Shown: positions 21,690 through 33,540 of the stretch, piece after piece
Layout: each line of letters starts with the position of its first letter
Position numbering within the stretch: the stretch's first letter is position 1
From: Hysterangium stoloniferum
Taxonomy: Eukaryota; Basidiomycota; Agaricomycetes; Hysterangiales; Hysterangiaceae
Reading direction: 5' to 3'
Length of the DNA: 64,000 bases
Assembly: GCA_015178975.1 (NCBI GenBank)
Contig: WHVD01000017.1
Location: 744,001-808,000, forward strand
Program-made: the position numbers and the translations under genes
The notes under the pieces: model-generated
Told to the model about the DNA's origin: nothing
What the model saw: only the letters and a program-made list of their open reading frames with translations
Databases searched by the model: none

Positions 21690-22086
21690 AACAAAAAAAT
21701 AAACAGAATTCAAAATGAAATATGCAGACTGCTTCCCACTGCGACTCCCAGATACTGCAAGCATACCCACCCATATATATCACCGTATCCGCCTGAAGGA
21801 TCCCTCTAAGGTCACTACTGGGTGAGGATACTCTTCCCCAAAGACGTTTCATGACTCCTGGAAGGCCTTACTTGAGGAACACATGGCAGCAGGACCAATA
21901 TGCCCATCTTCTTTAGAATATGCTTCCCCAGCCGATGTGGCTGGGGAGTCCAGTACTTGGTACACTGGGTGGGTTTCAGGAAGGACCACGATGAATGGCC
22001 ACCCCGCAAAGCCCTCGAGGATACAGAAGCATTGGATAATTGGGAAAATGAAAACGGTCTGGAAATCTAACCAGAGCTTCACCTAG
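21645..22086 (+). pseudogene. Chromovirus (Ty3/gypsy) pol, RT start joined to chromodomain
   Basis: Internally deleted gypsy element. 21655-21780 reads ECIESLAFQEELTKK, a stop, then YADCFPLRLPDTASIPTHIY and HRIRLKDPSKVTT, the N-terminal edge of the reverse transcriptase. 21850-21915 reads remains of LEEHMAAGxIxPSSSEYASP. At about 21915-21935 the sequence jumps to CGWGVQYLVHWVGFRKDHDE then WPPRKALEDTEALDNWENEN, a chromodomain, which normally lies at the C-terminus after integrase. About 1,000 residues of RT, RNase H and integrase are therefore missing. The frame stops before a purine tract (AGAAGGGGGAGGGG) at 22085-22098 that serves as the polypurine tract. The chromodomain in chromoviruses steers integration to modified histones. 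Confidence 0.88.
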
Positions 22087-22098
22087 AAGGGGGAGGGG

Positions 22099-22468
22099 TG
22101 TAATCCTGGCGGGATTACCACATGTTCCTGACTGCATGCCAAGTATACCATGCACCTGGCTATCTCACTACATCCACCAATTGTCCATTCAATCACTCCT
22201 TTTTGTTTCCCTTTCATTGTTCCCCGTTTCTTGTCCCCTAATCCGATCGGATTGGACCTAGAACACTAAAGTTTTCCTTGCTCTCAAATCCTTTTGTTGT
22301 ATCCATTCTTTTGTTCCATTTCTGATATATTAGGCAGGCACTCATTCCAAGGAGGATAGATACGCTCACACCAAGCCCCACTGTAACTCTTACCTGGTAC
22401 TGTCTTTAAATCAGATAATATTGTCCTGTCTGTTACCAACTGAGTGAGGTTGATACAACAGCCTTACA
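22099..22468 (+). repeat. 3' LTR of the chromovirus, 370 bp
   Basis: Starts TGTAATCCTGGCGGGATTAC directly after the polypurine tract and ends GATACAACAGCCTTACA. Ends and length match the solo LTR at 11642-12010. The matching 5' LTR is not in the window, so no target duplication can be paired. In orientation it agrees with the pol fragment upstream. Confidence 0.85.
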
Positions 22469-22479
22469 AATGTATTATA

Positions 22480-23330
22480 TAGGGATAATGAATTACACGC
22501 ACCCATTGCTCGCCCTAAATTTCGACATCGTCATTAGACAGTGGTATGTACCGCTCGTTGTGGGGGTCCCGGTGACAAAAATTGTGCCGGAGTTCGTTAC
22601 AGTCCCATCGTTCTTGAAGTTTCGTCCCGAATATCTCTCACAATCCTCATTTCAAACTGACTGCGGGCTTGACAGTTTCATAAAGCTACATAATTTGACC
22701 CAGTTTAAAACGGAACCTAGTCATTTGTAATGATCTCCAGACTGAAGCTGACTATATCACGAGCACTACCCGTGGTGGAAATCACATCGGATTTCTTGCC
22801 GATAACAACTCAATCGAATACCGCTACGCCGTTTCACATGGCATTTCTTTCGGAGAAAAGGATTGGACAGCACCATCATCAAACACCGACACTTCTTCAC
22901 CTTGTCGTCAGATTTCACCTTGGACAAGAGGAAGTCATTCGTGGTCATGTCATTGGAATCACTTATCAACTCAGAGCTGAAGAATACCCCACAACAACCC
23001 GCCACGTGCAGAGGCCAATGGACAAGATATCTCGTTCGTGTTGTGTCAATATTTCAATCGCAACCGTAACAATAGGTGCCAGACAGTTTGTTCTACTCGC
23101 TTATATTCTCCTACTCCTCCTATACATGTTAACTACTCTTCATTTCACCTATTATGATGTCTGAATTATTTCATTTCGAGTAGTAGCGAACCAATCATTT
23201 GATTCAACCTAGTATTAAGGAAACCATCGACTAGATCCGTGAACCTCTTGAACATTAGCCGTTGTCACCCATTCCTTGGAATGCGTAGTCGCCATACCTT
23301 TCACTGGCGTGTCGGGAGTGAGTGTGCGAT
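22480..23330 (-). repeat. Repeat R1, copy 2
   Basis: Partner of 16850-17690. It keeps more open minus-strand frame: 23005-22766 reads FFSSELISDSNDMTTNDFLL then SKVKSDDKVKKCRCLMM, and 22680-22500 carries the family A-like exon 1 core (CNELGHNF-type block, here with substitutions). Both copies end at a stretch around CTTGAACATTAGCCGTTGTC. No function can be given. Confidence 0.6.
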
Positions 23331-23917
23331 AAAATCAAAACTCCTGACACTTTTTACACCTTCAGTGTTATCTTATTTAAAGCAAGTGTCGTCGATCACT
23401 CAAATGTTAGTCTAGGAAAGGCTAGCATCCCGAAATGTATGGAGCATATGTATGTGGACAAACTGTAGAGCTCGCTGCAATGGTAAAATGTGAATGTATG
23501 CATACTTATATTGTCTCAAAATCATATGGCATCATAGCAGCCACAAACCTGGCTGCAAACTGAGTTAAAATAAGGGTCACAGGAGTATCTAAGAGAAACA
23601 AATAAGAATTGAGTTAGAGTATGATATGTTAGCTATATGATGTTCTATGTTACTCCCCATATTTTTCTGATATTTGTAGTATTTTTCCCAGCACTGTAGG
23701 TACAGTAGTTAGTGTATAGGTGCTTAGGTAAGCACCCAGTAGATACTCTGGTGAGAGTGTGGGAAAGTCTCCTTAGTGTTTACTTTCCAATCACACTCAC
23801 AGGTATGTTACTTACAGTTGAATATACTTACTGTTTACTTTCCAATCACCTCACAGAGGTGTTCTGCAAAGCTTTATTCAACTGTTTTAATAAATTGTGT
23901 CCAATTGATGGTGCAAG
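23331..23917. other. No gene; short local duplication
   Basis: AT-rich. Contains an imperfect tandem copy of TGTTTACTTTCCAATCAC (about 23776 and 23833). Nothing else recognised. Confidence 0.4.
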
Positions 23918-24905
23918 ACCTTTGTCAGGGTAATCATGTTCCTCCAAAACTAGGTGTGGTGACCATGCAAAGGAAGGAGCACGTGATGAGATCCAAATGT
24001 TCAAGGATGCTACTGATAAATCAGTCATTGGTCTAGGCACACCTTATGTGACAATGTAAAATGAGAGAAATGAGAATGGGGATGGTATCAAGGCCGCATA
24101 CTGTGGTACATGTGGATTCAGGCTCAGAGGATTCAGCTATCAGCTTCATGGTCAACTGGATTATTCCTTCCCCAGATGCCAGGAGATCCCAGTTTGGAGT
24201 TGTGTGCATCAAAATCTGACTGGTAGGAAAGTTTCACAGGTGGATGTAAGATGGTGTTGGAAGGTAAGATATTGTGAACATACCATACAATGGGGCCAAT
24301 GAGCAAAGAAACCACCTTCAGCTGGTTGATCTGAGAGAAGCATGCTATTGTGGAGGAAGGTTTTCAAAGGTGAGAGTATTCAAATACAGTGAATCCGACC
24401 TGTCAGAATCAATATGACGTGTCAATGATGCTATGTATATGCATTTTCATGTCATCTAATAAGACCCTGAATACAGCTCCAGTGATGTCTTGAAACCATG
24501 CATCTTAGTGGATGCAACACACAAGGAGATGTATAGGATTGTCATAAAAGTGAAGTGACTGTGTGTGATATTGTCTGTCATGGTTTTGGTGGCAGGATGA
24601 AATGATGTGATATTGCAACAGACAATTGTGACCACAATTCAATGCAATCTCTAATTGCCATGAGCTGCTCTACAGAGAGTTGACACATGTGGCAGACCAC
24701 TTTATGACATACAAAAGGCCACTAAGGGGAGCAAAATTATTAAATTCTGTTACACAACGTGTGATGTGTGTAAAGGACTTTCATCTCAACCCTTTCCATT
24801 CTGACTCCACCAAAATACCTGGGGACAATTTCAACCCTTGACAATGTCCCAACATGCTGTGAGGTCATTCTCCAGTCCTCAGCATGGCTGCAACATGGGT
24901 TGCAG
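23918..24905 (-). pseudogene. Family A copy 2, CpG-depleted and deleted
   Basis: Collinear with 19190-20040 and 20519-20660 of the family A gene; the ~480 bp between them (start of exon 4 and end of exon 3) are deleted at about 24770. Landmarks include the terminal exon (LDLITCSFLCMVTTPSFGGT), the intron boundary around 24285 and the DAWFQDITGAVFRVLLDDM block. Stops occur in every exon. Where the 19-20 kb copy has CG, this copy has TG or CA at almost every position, a pattern of C-to-T decay. Confidence 0.75.
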
Positions 24906-25209
24906 ATCCTCATCTGTATTTGGTACCTAAAGAAACATGCATAAATATATATACACAAAGTGTCGTCATATTATTTGACCAATTCTAACACATTCCCGCT
25001 CTAGGTCAGCAGTCCACCATTTTTTTTGTTAGAAGACTCAAGACTTGAAATCCATTTTTTGGGATGAAATGATAATTTGTTGGCAGAGTTTAAGCTCAAC
25101 CCAAATGTGCTTTCTTTGTCTAAGCACTCTCAGAACTCATCTAGCTAGCCTTTTTTTGCCAAAACTAAAGCATATTTGGGCCAAATATTATTTTATTTCA
25201 TATCCAATT

Positions 25210-25625
25210 CTAAGAAAGAAACTGGTTAAGGATGGAAACTATTTAAGAACCAAAACTGTTTAAGAATGGAAACTGTTTAAGAATGGAAACTGTTTAAGAA
25301 TGGAAACTGTTTAAGAATGGAAACTGTTTAAGAATGGAAACTGTTTAAGAATGGAAACTGTTTAAGAATGGAAACTGTTTAAGAATGGAAACTGTTTAAG
25401 AATGGAAACTGTTTAAGAATGGAAACTGTTTAAGAATGGAAACTGTTTAAGAATGGAAACTGTTTAAGAATGGAAACTGTTTAAGAATGGAAACTGTTTA
25501 AGAATGGAAACTGTTCAAGAGTGGAAACTGTTCAAGAGTGGAAACTGTTCAAGAGTGGAAACTGTTCAAGAATGGAAACTGTTTAAGAAAGGAAACTGTT
25601 TAGGAACTGAAACTGTTTAAGAACT
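25210..25625. repeat. 17-bp minisatellite, about 24 copies
   Basis: Tandem GAATGGAAACTGTTTAA. Central units are identical. The distal end has a small run of variants (GAGTGGAAACTGTTCAA at about 25518-25565) and both edges degrade into GGAACTATTT- or GAACTGAA-like units. No coding role seen. Confidence 0.95.
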
Positions 25626-25972
25626 GAACAACAGTCTAGATTTACATAAATGGATATATAACAACAAAAGTTCCATATTTGAAAAAAAAAGGTGTATCAC
25701 TGCTCCTCATCATGATTGTAATCTTCCCTCCCAGAAGTCAACAGTAACAATAGAAGTATGATTGCATTTGTGCTTCTGATGAGTAGAATCAAAGTTGAAT
25801 GAACCCTCCTTGTCTTGAAGCTCAATACTCATCGAGGGTAATGATGACTCTAGTGGGTTTTCTCTTATTTTGGCCTCCGGGTCTTTCCTTGGCCATCTTG
25901 GAGATGGACCATGACTTGATCTGGCCAGATCTTCAAGCTGCTCAAAGATCTGTGACTCACTGACTGGATCCT

Positions 25973-26705
25973 TACATCAGACTTGTCCATGTTCGACTTT
26001 GTTATGTCGTGTATCAGTCACCAGAATACGCACTGGACTCCGTCCCTGTCTATGTCTGACCCTGTCCCACACATCAGTCACCAGACCCCACTTGGAAAAC
26101 CCATCATCCCTCTAACTGAGCCCCATTCCTGTTTTAGTCAAATGACCTGTCATGATTCGGACTCCACTCCCACTCCATTTCCCATTATGGTTTATGATTT
26201 GTCACAATTCAGACTCCGCTCCATTCTGTCCCATTCCTAACACCAAATTGGTGTTTACTTATCCCGTTTTATGTTTTGCTAGTTTCATTTCATTATTACT
26301 GGATTTGGTATGTTATTCATTCCACAGTCTATATAGTCTGGCAGATGTTGTACATACAATCCAGTCAGAAAATCAGCTTAGATTCTCCCCAGTAATCTAG
26401 TACATTTTCTGCTCTAAACTCCTCTTTGAATTACACTGCTCTCGCTAGTTGGAGCCCACGGGCTCTGACACATCTATCTCTTAACCTCCAACTCATCTAT
26501 CTCGACTCCCCAACCTCTCGACCCATGACCTCCGACCTCCGACCCCTCGACCCACGAACTTGACCCCAACTCCCTGGGTTTCCCGTCTGCCTGTTTGAAA
26601 TTGGACAACAGAATCTCGTGAGGGTGCAGCCTATAAGCTGAAGCCAAGTCCTACCAGATTTCCCGTGGGTTTCTCTGGAAACCCGCCATGTACGTACCCC
26701 TAACA
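25973..26705 (+). repeat. LTR family L1, 5'-truncated copy
   Basis: Matches 43147-43843 and 49115-50371 from ACATCAGACTTGTCCATG to the terminal TAACA at 26705. About 30 bp of the LTR start are missing. Contains the GCAGCCTATAAGCTGAAGCC motif at about 26626. Retains a few CpG that the 43-kb copy has lost. Confidence 0.85.
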
Positions 26706-26752
26706 ATGACAGCCTGTAGGCAGAGCAGGCATAGATGATGGTGAGAAGTGAC

Positions 26753-28470
26753 CAGCCATGTCACATGACCTAGTAAGTGCCCAAATAGAGATTATTTGCA
26801 ACTAATATATATTAGCAAAGCTGAATGGGTTCCTGATGTGAAATACTCTCTAATATAGTAAGTGCCGAAATACCCCACAACAACAACCCAGGTTAAAAAC
26901 TTATGTAACAAAAACCAGTCTCAATTGATATTAAGATATATTTTGTCTTGCACTTCACATTTAAATATTAAATATGTTTATATTTAACATCCTTAGAAGG
27001 GTTATCAATCTGATCATCTTTGTAAAGTTGGCATCAGGGACCTTGATGGAGGTAATGATTGGTTCCACCTATATCTTTGCAATTTTGAAGAACCCTTTAC
27101 CTAGACCTGATGATGAAACAGAAAATCTATGTCTTGATTTATGAAGATTGCTCTAAGGCCCAGAGCTTGAAACATGCAACAGAGAATGTCTGGAGGCACC
27201 CAGTGATTGCTCTTGCAGATGTTGAATGTAAGGTGAAGTGATGCACAAAACCATTGGGTGTGCATTATGTAGCAAATAAAATGACATGATTCCAGTTTGG
27301 TTTTGCAATTCCATACAATCATATTATTTCATTTTTGGCTTTCACGTCACTCACAAAGCCTCGGACCAATACTCGCAATGGGGATGAACCACATTTCAGA
27401 TAGACTCTTGATGAAACACAGTATCACTGATCCCCCACATGTAGAAATTCAAATTCACCATCATCGTTTCTCGAATGGACTCCAATTTATCTCACCTATG
27501 CATCATTTCTTTTCAATGTCTTAGTACCTTTCCAAAAGAGAAGACCATTATCACCCACTCATATTACATTGAAAAAAAAAGGCACTTTATTAGCAATTCA
27601 TCTAATCCACCACCTCCTCTAGCTCTGTGGTGAATTGCTACTACTTTCCCAGAAATGATGAGATCTTATTACTGTGCAACAAACGAGGACATGAAGAAAC
27701 GCGTCCGAACGGATATCGTCATTCGTGAGGCCTCACAGTGTGACATCTACCTATCTTTCGCAACGAACGCCTGCCATTCTATATCTTCTGTGTACACTGG
27801 CCGATCTCTAGCCCAATCAGCCACTCTCATTCCACAAAGGACATGCAAGACCCAGCCAAATACACCCCTTCTTCGTTTGTTTCTTGGAACGAGATCTTGA
27901 TCTTAACTTTGATGTAAATCTTAACGAGATGGTCTTCCATTCTCGGCAAGGATGACATTGACGGTAGTGATGGCGTAAGGAAGGCAACGCGACTGGCATG
28001 GATGTATCAAATGTAGTTGAATTTCATCATCCAATCGAACCCTCACTTGTCGACAGTCGTTCATCCTCCTTCACCAAGACGCGATGTTTAATACACCCAA
28101 TAAACCCACCTCACACACATCGAGCTTCTTACCTGCATCTCGGCCCACCTCCTACGCTCTGGGAATCGTTATCCCAAACAGCCGCCCCCCGTTCGTTCTT
28201 CAGCCAGGCGACGTACAAACGCAACCAGGACCGAGCCCGCCCCCGAGGTGAAAGAATACCGGATCGCCAACTCGCGCCATATTCCATACTTGAGAATTTT
28301 CTTCACTTCTATGAAATTCAGGAATTAAACTGAAGTCTTTAACTACTTGTTACTTATGATCTTCCTTATTCTCTTAGAATGATATCGCTGCTTATCCTGC
28401 CATCCGGCTGAGGAGAAACGGTGTACTTACCGAACGTAATGTCCTTAATTTAGTTCTAAGTCTAATAAGT
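26753..28470 (+). repeat. Left arm of inverted segmental duplication
   Basis: Reverse-complement match to 44530-48243. Landmarks: GTGACCTAGTAAGTGCCC at the outer edge, CAGAGAATGTCTGGAGGCAC, ATGGGGATGAACCACA, AGGACATGCAAGACCCAGCC, and ACCGAACGTAATGTCCTTAA at the inner edge. This arm is CpG-rich in 27650-28300 and carries frames such as 27998-28333 (RNQDRARPRGERIPDRQLAP), but no gene family was recognised. It lacks the three LTR insertions of the other arm and has one small MITE that the other arm lacks. Confidence 0.85.
26786..26852. mobile_element. Small foldback/MITE, deletion derivative
   Basis: 67 bp starting TAGAGATTATTTGCAACTAA and ending GTGAAATACTCTCTA. It is present in the left arm and absent from the corresponding place in the right arm (about 48200-48215), so it inserted after duplication. 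The same family occurs full length at 58532-58638. Confidence 0.7.
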
Positions 28471-29880
28471 AAAAAAAAGAGATCCCAGATTATCCTGCTG
28501 TGCTCATCAGCGTCTTTCGAAACCGTTCTGGCGCTGTGGCTTCCATGTGCTATTTGCACGCTTCACGCCTACCTCGTTGTATACCATAACTGTGTATTCT
28601 CAGAATTGGTGTGGGATGGGATTGTTTTATTGGATTCGAATTCGAGCGGCCCCCCTGCCTCTCTACAACTGAACCGATTCTAGAATCTGACTCGGGACTC
28701 ATTTCTCAGTGGAATGCTTCCATTAATCATCAACTATTATCCGATGCTTCCCCAGAAAGGTTCTTTTCTGAAACTTGTTGCTCTCGTAGCGCTATGGAGC
28801 GCTATTTCCCATGGAAAGACCGGCATCCATGTGGTTTCTCAGGTCCGCGCTTCAAAGTTCGCTTTTAGGACTTTGATGAATGACGTGATTATTTCCTTCT
28901 TCTCTGAAGATACCAGCCGAGGCAACAATGACATGTCTTACCGGGAGAGGGGCTGCCAAATAAAAATCTATTTAAAAGGGTGCATGTTTGCACTCAAGGG
29001 TTTCATTGCAATCCTATCGGCGAAACGTAGTATTATACCCCAATCACAGATATTCCGCGCCGCATTGTGAAATGATAGCAAATTTCTCGCTGATCACAGT
29101 CTGGTGATTGTGATTTGTCGTAGATGTGGAAAGCGCAAAAAAAAACGAACTTGTAGGGGGGAAGGGACCAAGACCCACGTTCGGAGGAGGAATTCTTCCG
29201 TTTGTAAGTCCCCAATTTCCGTGAGGTATTTTTGCAGGTTCCTGATCCTTCGCTGAAAGAAAGGCATCAGCCTAATGACGAAGGCGATAATTTACTTGAC
29301 GTCTGGACTGACGGTGGGCCTATGTGATACTACATGTCAACCTTACACCCAATGACAGTTTCCCCACTCTTGATTCACTCTCGAATACATTATCATTGTT
29401 AAATTCAAATCCACTCATTGTTAATACTTCTCCTAACCGTTTGGGATATATTTCTATCACATTTATCTATATCCTCCGAAGGGCTTGTGCTAATTAGCGT
29501 GCTAGAGTTTCTGTTACATTCTATACATATTATGACATACCACAGCTTTAATTAAAGCGACACTCAAGAAATAACTACGTTGGAGCCATATTAAGCCAAG
29601 TGTCACAGTACCTGAAGAGGCGCAGCTTATTGTAGATCTTTCACTTGGCTCGGATTAGCACCTATGGTAACAGCTCATATAACAAGTCATATACAATGCA
29701 ACTAATTTCACCCCTCACTATTACACGGTCCTACTGATTGAGCAGCCAGGCCAGCTTGTAGTTCCGAGAGGTGAAATGAGTACGGTCCACCGGGAGCCAG
29801 AAGGTATGATTATTCAGGTAATTTGTAACCTGCTCCCGCATTTGCTCTAGCTCTACCTCAGTATCGCGTGCGTTCTCCTC
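28448..29880 (+). repeat. Direct-repeat copy 1 (partner 40399-42230)
   Basis: From TTTAGTTCTAAGTCTAATAA onward it aligns in the same orientation with 40399-42230. The overlap with the inner edge of the inverted-duplication arm (28448-28470) suggests a mosaic duplication. Plus-strand frames 28611-29070 are unrecognised. The zinc-finger gene on the minus strand begins within it. This copy keeps CpG; its partner does not. Confidence 0.8.
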
Positions 29881-30465
29881 CTCGGAAGCTTCGTCGAGAA
29901 ATCCATGGTGGCGGCGTACGTGCCTCAGTAGATCGCCCTTTGTTACATACACACCAACCGTTGAACCCCGACACCCCTTCAAGGGACAAGTATACAGGGC
30001 AGCCAGCAGGATATCCCGTCTCTGCGTTGTATTTATAACCAAGTCGCTGTGGTCGCCATGGGGATACATGAGCGCGACTTGCAAGTCTGCAAAGGCATGC
30101 ACCCTAATCCAATGGTGAACGAGCGACTCTTTCCTGGCTATATCCTGCTCACACAGCTTGCATTTAATTGGGACCGCCTGTGGATCAACGGCCGTAATGA
30201 ACGTCACAAAGTCGGCGACGTTGGTTCTTTCCCCGCATGGCGTAGGAAATACTGTGCTCGCTGCGGCGGCTTTGAGGGATGCGCTCACCTTGAAAGCACG
30301 GGGGAGCAGGGTAGTGTGCTCCCTGCTACTCTCAGGCTCGGTTGGGTGGGTAGGTAGGATAGATGGGCGCCGTGTAAGCGTGGACATATTGGAGGATACC
30401 TCCTCCAGCTCCCTCACCATCTCCCTACATGAATCATGTTCCATGGTGCCGGACTTCGACGCCAT
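29731..30465 (-). CDS. Protein with two C2H2-like zinc fingers, 244 aa
   Basis: An uninterrupted 244-codon frame starting MASKSGTMEHD. Residues 1-90 are Ser/Thr-rich and probably disordered. Finger 1 uses C102, C105, H118 and H123 (KCKLCEQD ... HHWIRVH). Finger 2 uses C160, C165, H182 and H187 (YTCPLKGC ... LRHVRRHH). An acidic helix with EEENARDTEVELEQMREQV follows, and the tail ends FTSRNYKLAWLLNQ. Such fingers usually bind nucleic acid. A truncated, CpG-depleted copy of its 3' half is at 41860-42230. An acceptor-like CGCCAG lies just before the ATG, so it might also be the last exon of the split gene upstream, though the phase then gives a stop. Lack of stops and high CpG suggest it is intact. 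Role unknown. Confidence 0.6.
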   Translation of the reverse strand: MASKSGTMEHDSCREMVRELEEVSSNMSTLTRRPSILPTHPTEPESSREHTTLLPRAFKVSASLKAAAASTVFPTPCGERTNVADFVTFITAVDPQAVPIKCKLCEQDIARKESLVHHWIRVHAFADLQVALMYPHGDHSDLVINTTQRRDILLAALYTCPLKGCRGSTVGVYVTKGDLLRHVRRHHGFLDEASEEENARDTEVELEQMREQVTNYLNNHTFWLPVDRTHFTSRNYKLAWLLNQ

Positions 30466-30539
30466 GGATCTGGCGTGTTCTAAATATTGAGTGTGAGGGG
30501 AGCTGGGGTAGAGACATGAGTTTGATAATAGACTTGTTA

Positions 30540-31889
30540 GCCCAGTATATATTTATTTATGCAAACACGACAATGCTTACCGTTTTAAACTCCCCCCATG
30601 TGCGAAAACATTTCCTTCCAAGGGCTCTTTGAAACGCCCCGAAGTACACAACGTAGGGACCACAACCTCTGGCCTACGAGTGTGGGAATCGTCCCTATGA
30701 TACTCATTGGGGATGCTGTATTCTCGTCAATAAACATAATTAATTGTAGGAAAGGAACTTACGTCATTTCGAAGTTCGCGGACCTGCGCTGACGGTCGAC
30801 AAGTCTGTAATCTACAAATTCTAATATATTTCGTTTTGCAAATTTTAACAGAAATTGAGTGTAATGAGCACGGAACAGACCTGATGGTGCCCGCGGGTAT
30901 GGGTACACAGGCATCGCCGTGGAATAATGCCTGTCAGATCGTTGTGAGCGATGGCTAAAAGGATGTCAGGAAAGAAATATTTCAAGTTAACGTGGATGTT
31001 TTCCCGAAAGATTGCAATGTCACCTATTTCTGTACTCAAACTGATTTACGTGTAGCGGCGGGAATGGCCCTCTGGGATCGCGTGTGAACGAAGCGGGGAA
31101 GGACGAGTCGTTCAAGATGGACGTCCCCGCGCTTCCTGAGACGACAGCAAGTTGTCGATCTCTTGATTGCATCATCGCAGCATGCGGAAATCCGTGCCTG
31201 AATGCCTCCCCAAAAACCGCACGTTCCTCCTCCAATCTGCGAATAAACAAAGATTGAGTATGCTAAAAATGCTGGACAATATGTGATATGAAGCCTCGTA
31301 CGTCTGACTGCCTTCGTCCCCCACTCCATCCGGGTCCCTTGGACTTCGAGCATTTGAAGACCTGGCGGCCACAATCAACCGTGCCGTTAGTGATCCGATC
31401 TTGAGTACAGTGGAAGTGAAATGGAAAATACACACTCGACATCATTTCGAGAGTGTGTCTGATGGTCCATTATTCTCCAGAGGTCCATGATACGAATGTG
31501 GGTCAAGTGGGTGTAAAAGATAGGTGGCTTTGAACCTTCCCCGAAGACACCTGTCAAAGTCTTTGTACTCTTTTTTTGATTATTCATATTCCATTCTTCG
31601 TTTAAGCTAAGGGTCGGCAATTCACATGCGTATCTTCTATTTGTAACCTAATTAGCTTGCCGCATAGACCCCTGAGTTCCGAGCTTATTTGAATGTATAC
31701 TCCTGGATGGTTCTGCGCTTCCCGGCTAGCTAGACGAACCAGATCGTCACAACTAACATGTGTCGCTTTCACACGCGCCGTGGGCCCCCAAATTGTATCA
31801 ACATCGTCAACACAACCAGCTACAGAGTGTACTAAACTAAATGCCATATAACTGTATGGAGTACTCTTGTTTCGTTGTATTTCAATCAA
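30540..31889 (-). CDS. Unrecognised split gene upstream of the zinc-finger ORF
   Basis: Minus-strand coding-like pieces in order. 31889-31605 reads MAFSLVHSVAGCVDDVDTIW, then DLVRLASREAQNHPGVYIQI. About 31550-31390 reads YTHLTHIRIMDLWRIMDHQT. 31253-31040 begins after an acceptor TTCGCAG with RLEEERAVFGEAFRHGFPHA. 31030-30885 reads EIGDIAIFRENIHVNLKYFF and ends at a GT donor after THTRGHHQ. Small exons near 30800 (VRELRND) and 30680-30580 (YFGAFQRALGRKCFRTWGEF) keep phase 0 with it. The junction between the second and third pieces needs a frame change. No domain recognised. Could be one gene or two. Confidence 0.35.
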
Positions 31890-31899
31890 TAAGTCCCCT

Positions 31900-33249
31900 T
31901 AACTCCGATATTTTAAGCCTTTTGGTGTTAAAATTCGCTAACCGCTTAACGTTGGGATAGTGCACGATAGTGTAGGATCATTCCTCGGACACTGCCGTGA
32001 ACGCACTCAAACGCCCACTCTAACCCCTTCGTCGTATCCTAAACACCATTGGGTCATGCTCGTTTTTCACCGAACAAAAAAAAATTGAATGAATGAATAG
32101 ATTTATTTAAGATGGCACAATCATTCTCTTGAATTTCTTTTAGATCATTTTGACAAAATTGGCACTGTAATTTTTTAATGCATAGAAAGTAAAAAATAGT
32201 CATCAGATAGATCATCTGCCTAAACTACTTTGTGACAGTTTCCCAATCTCATTCCGAGTTGAATGCAAAGCCTAGAAATGTAAATATTTAATCCTCAGCA
32301 GCCATTTCTCTTGTAGAATTAAATTCATACACAGGCCACTGTTCTTAGATGGTTCTTAAATTTATTCAAATCTTACAATGGATGAGACTCATATAGTTGA
32401 CTACATCACCAGTTTCACTGGAAATAATTTTGAATTTAATCCATCTTTCATGTAGCATTTATCATACATATAGTCATATGAAATGGGGCAGCTTATATTC
32501 TTCGACACACGCTTAAGGCAATAGACCATTTGATGAAACTTATTTGGTATGTTGGGCCTGTATTGCACTTCAAATATTATAGAAAATGGATAGTTGGCTT
32601 TTTAATAGTAAAGAAAAGGTCTAGCAGCCATCTTTGTAATATAAAATCGCCTTGGTTTGTTGATGTGAGCCCTTAAAATTCATTAAAATTTGTTAAAATT
32701 TGCCTTAAAATTAAACTCCATTAACTTAATTAGGCCTTGTAGGTCACTTAATTGTGACTTATGTTTAAAATCCAACCTAAAAAATTATGTGTAGCTTATA
32801 TTGACTGTTATTCATTCTCTTCACATACAACAGAACTTTTTCAGTGGGTTTTATTGCATTCAGGGCTGCTGGATGACGGGTCTTGCAATTATATTATGGG
32901 TGAAAGTGACTATCATGTGGTTTGTTATGAAACCAACACACTTGCCAACTCCATAATGTCCTATTATTAATTATATACCATTATAACAAAAAATATATTA
33001 TTCCCTTCAGTGCAAAAAGGTAATCGAGTAAACTACACTCAAGTGTATGAATGAAAAGTAAAGTATGTTTGATTATGTAAGCAACTTCGACTAGGAGCTT
33101 TGTTTTAGCTCACTGTTTTGCAGTTGCCTTCTAGGCTTACAGGAGGAACCTATGTAACAGGAGGAGTAGAGTGGCGAGGGGAAGTGTTGAGCATGAAGAC
33201 ACTGCACACATGAGCCCATTTGTTTAGATTTGGTATGTATTCGTGTCTG
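31900..33249. other. AT-rich, gene-free stretch
   Basis: Low-CpG, AT-rich DNA with repeated AAATTTGTTAAAATTTG-like words near 32690 and one 69-codon frame (32761-32970) of no recognisable family. Nothing else supported. Confidence 0.5.
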
Positions 33250-33540
33250 TCCATGCTTCAGCATACTCATCACGTCTGATCATATCCGCCATCCTTCGAC
33301 ATCTCTTTCAACTTTTTACCTCTTCACTTTGGCATGTAATTGTGTCTGCTTCATTGGTTTCCCAGCTCTTCTCAGCGAAGATCGATACTATTGAGTTGAA
33401 AAGGACAGATAACAGCATGGAGAACGGGATGCTAAGATATGTGTCTCTTTTGTGAAACCAGTAGGTGCGCATCTTTGTACCCTTTATCAATCTACTAATG
33501 TAGGCCCTTGTTCTTAGGTCTCTCAAAGCAGCACAATGTT
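33250..33540 (+). pseudogene. Family B fragment
   Basis: Reads IELKRTDNSMENGMLRYVSL then, past stops, VPFINLL and LVLRSLKAA. It aligns with the third exon of the family B genes (KVRKIDNSLENATWITRIYH ... CFIGLLLKATILQVSQG at 57.1 kb and its copy at 60.8 kb). Heavily diverged and broken; only this exon remains. Confidence 0.6.

Noticed and set aside
32050..33080. AT-rich stretch as a centromere or replication origin
   Set aside because: AT-richness and a few repeated words are not enough; no array or other supporting structure is visible.
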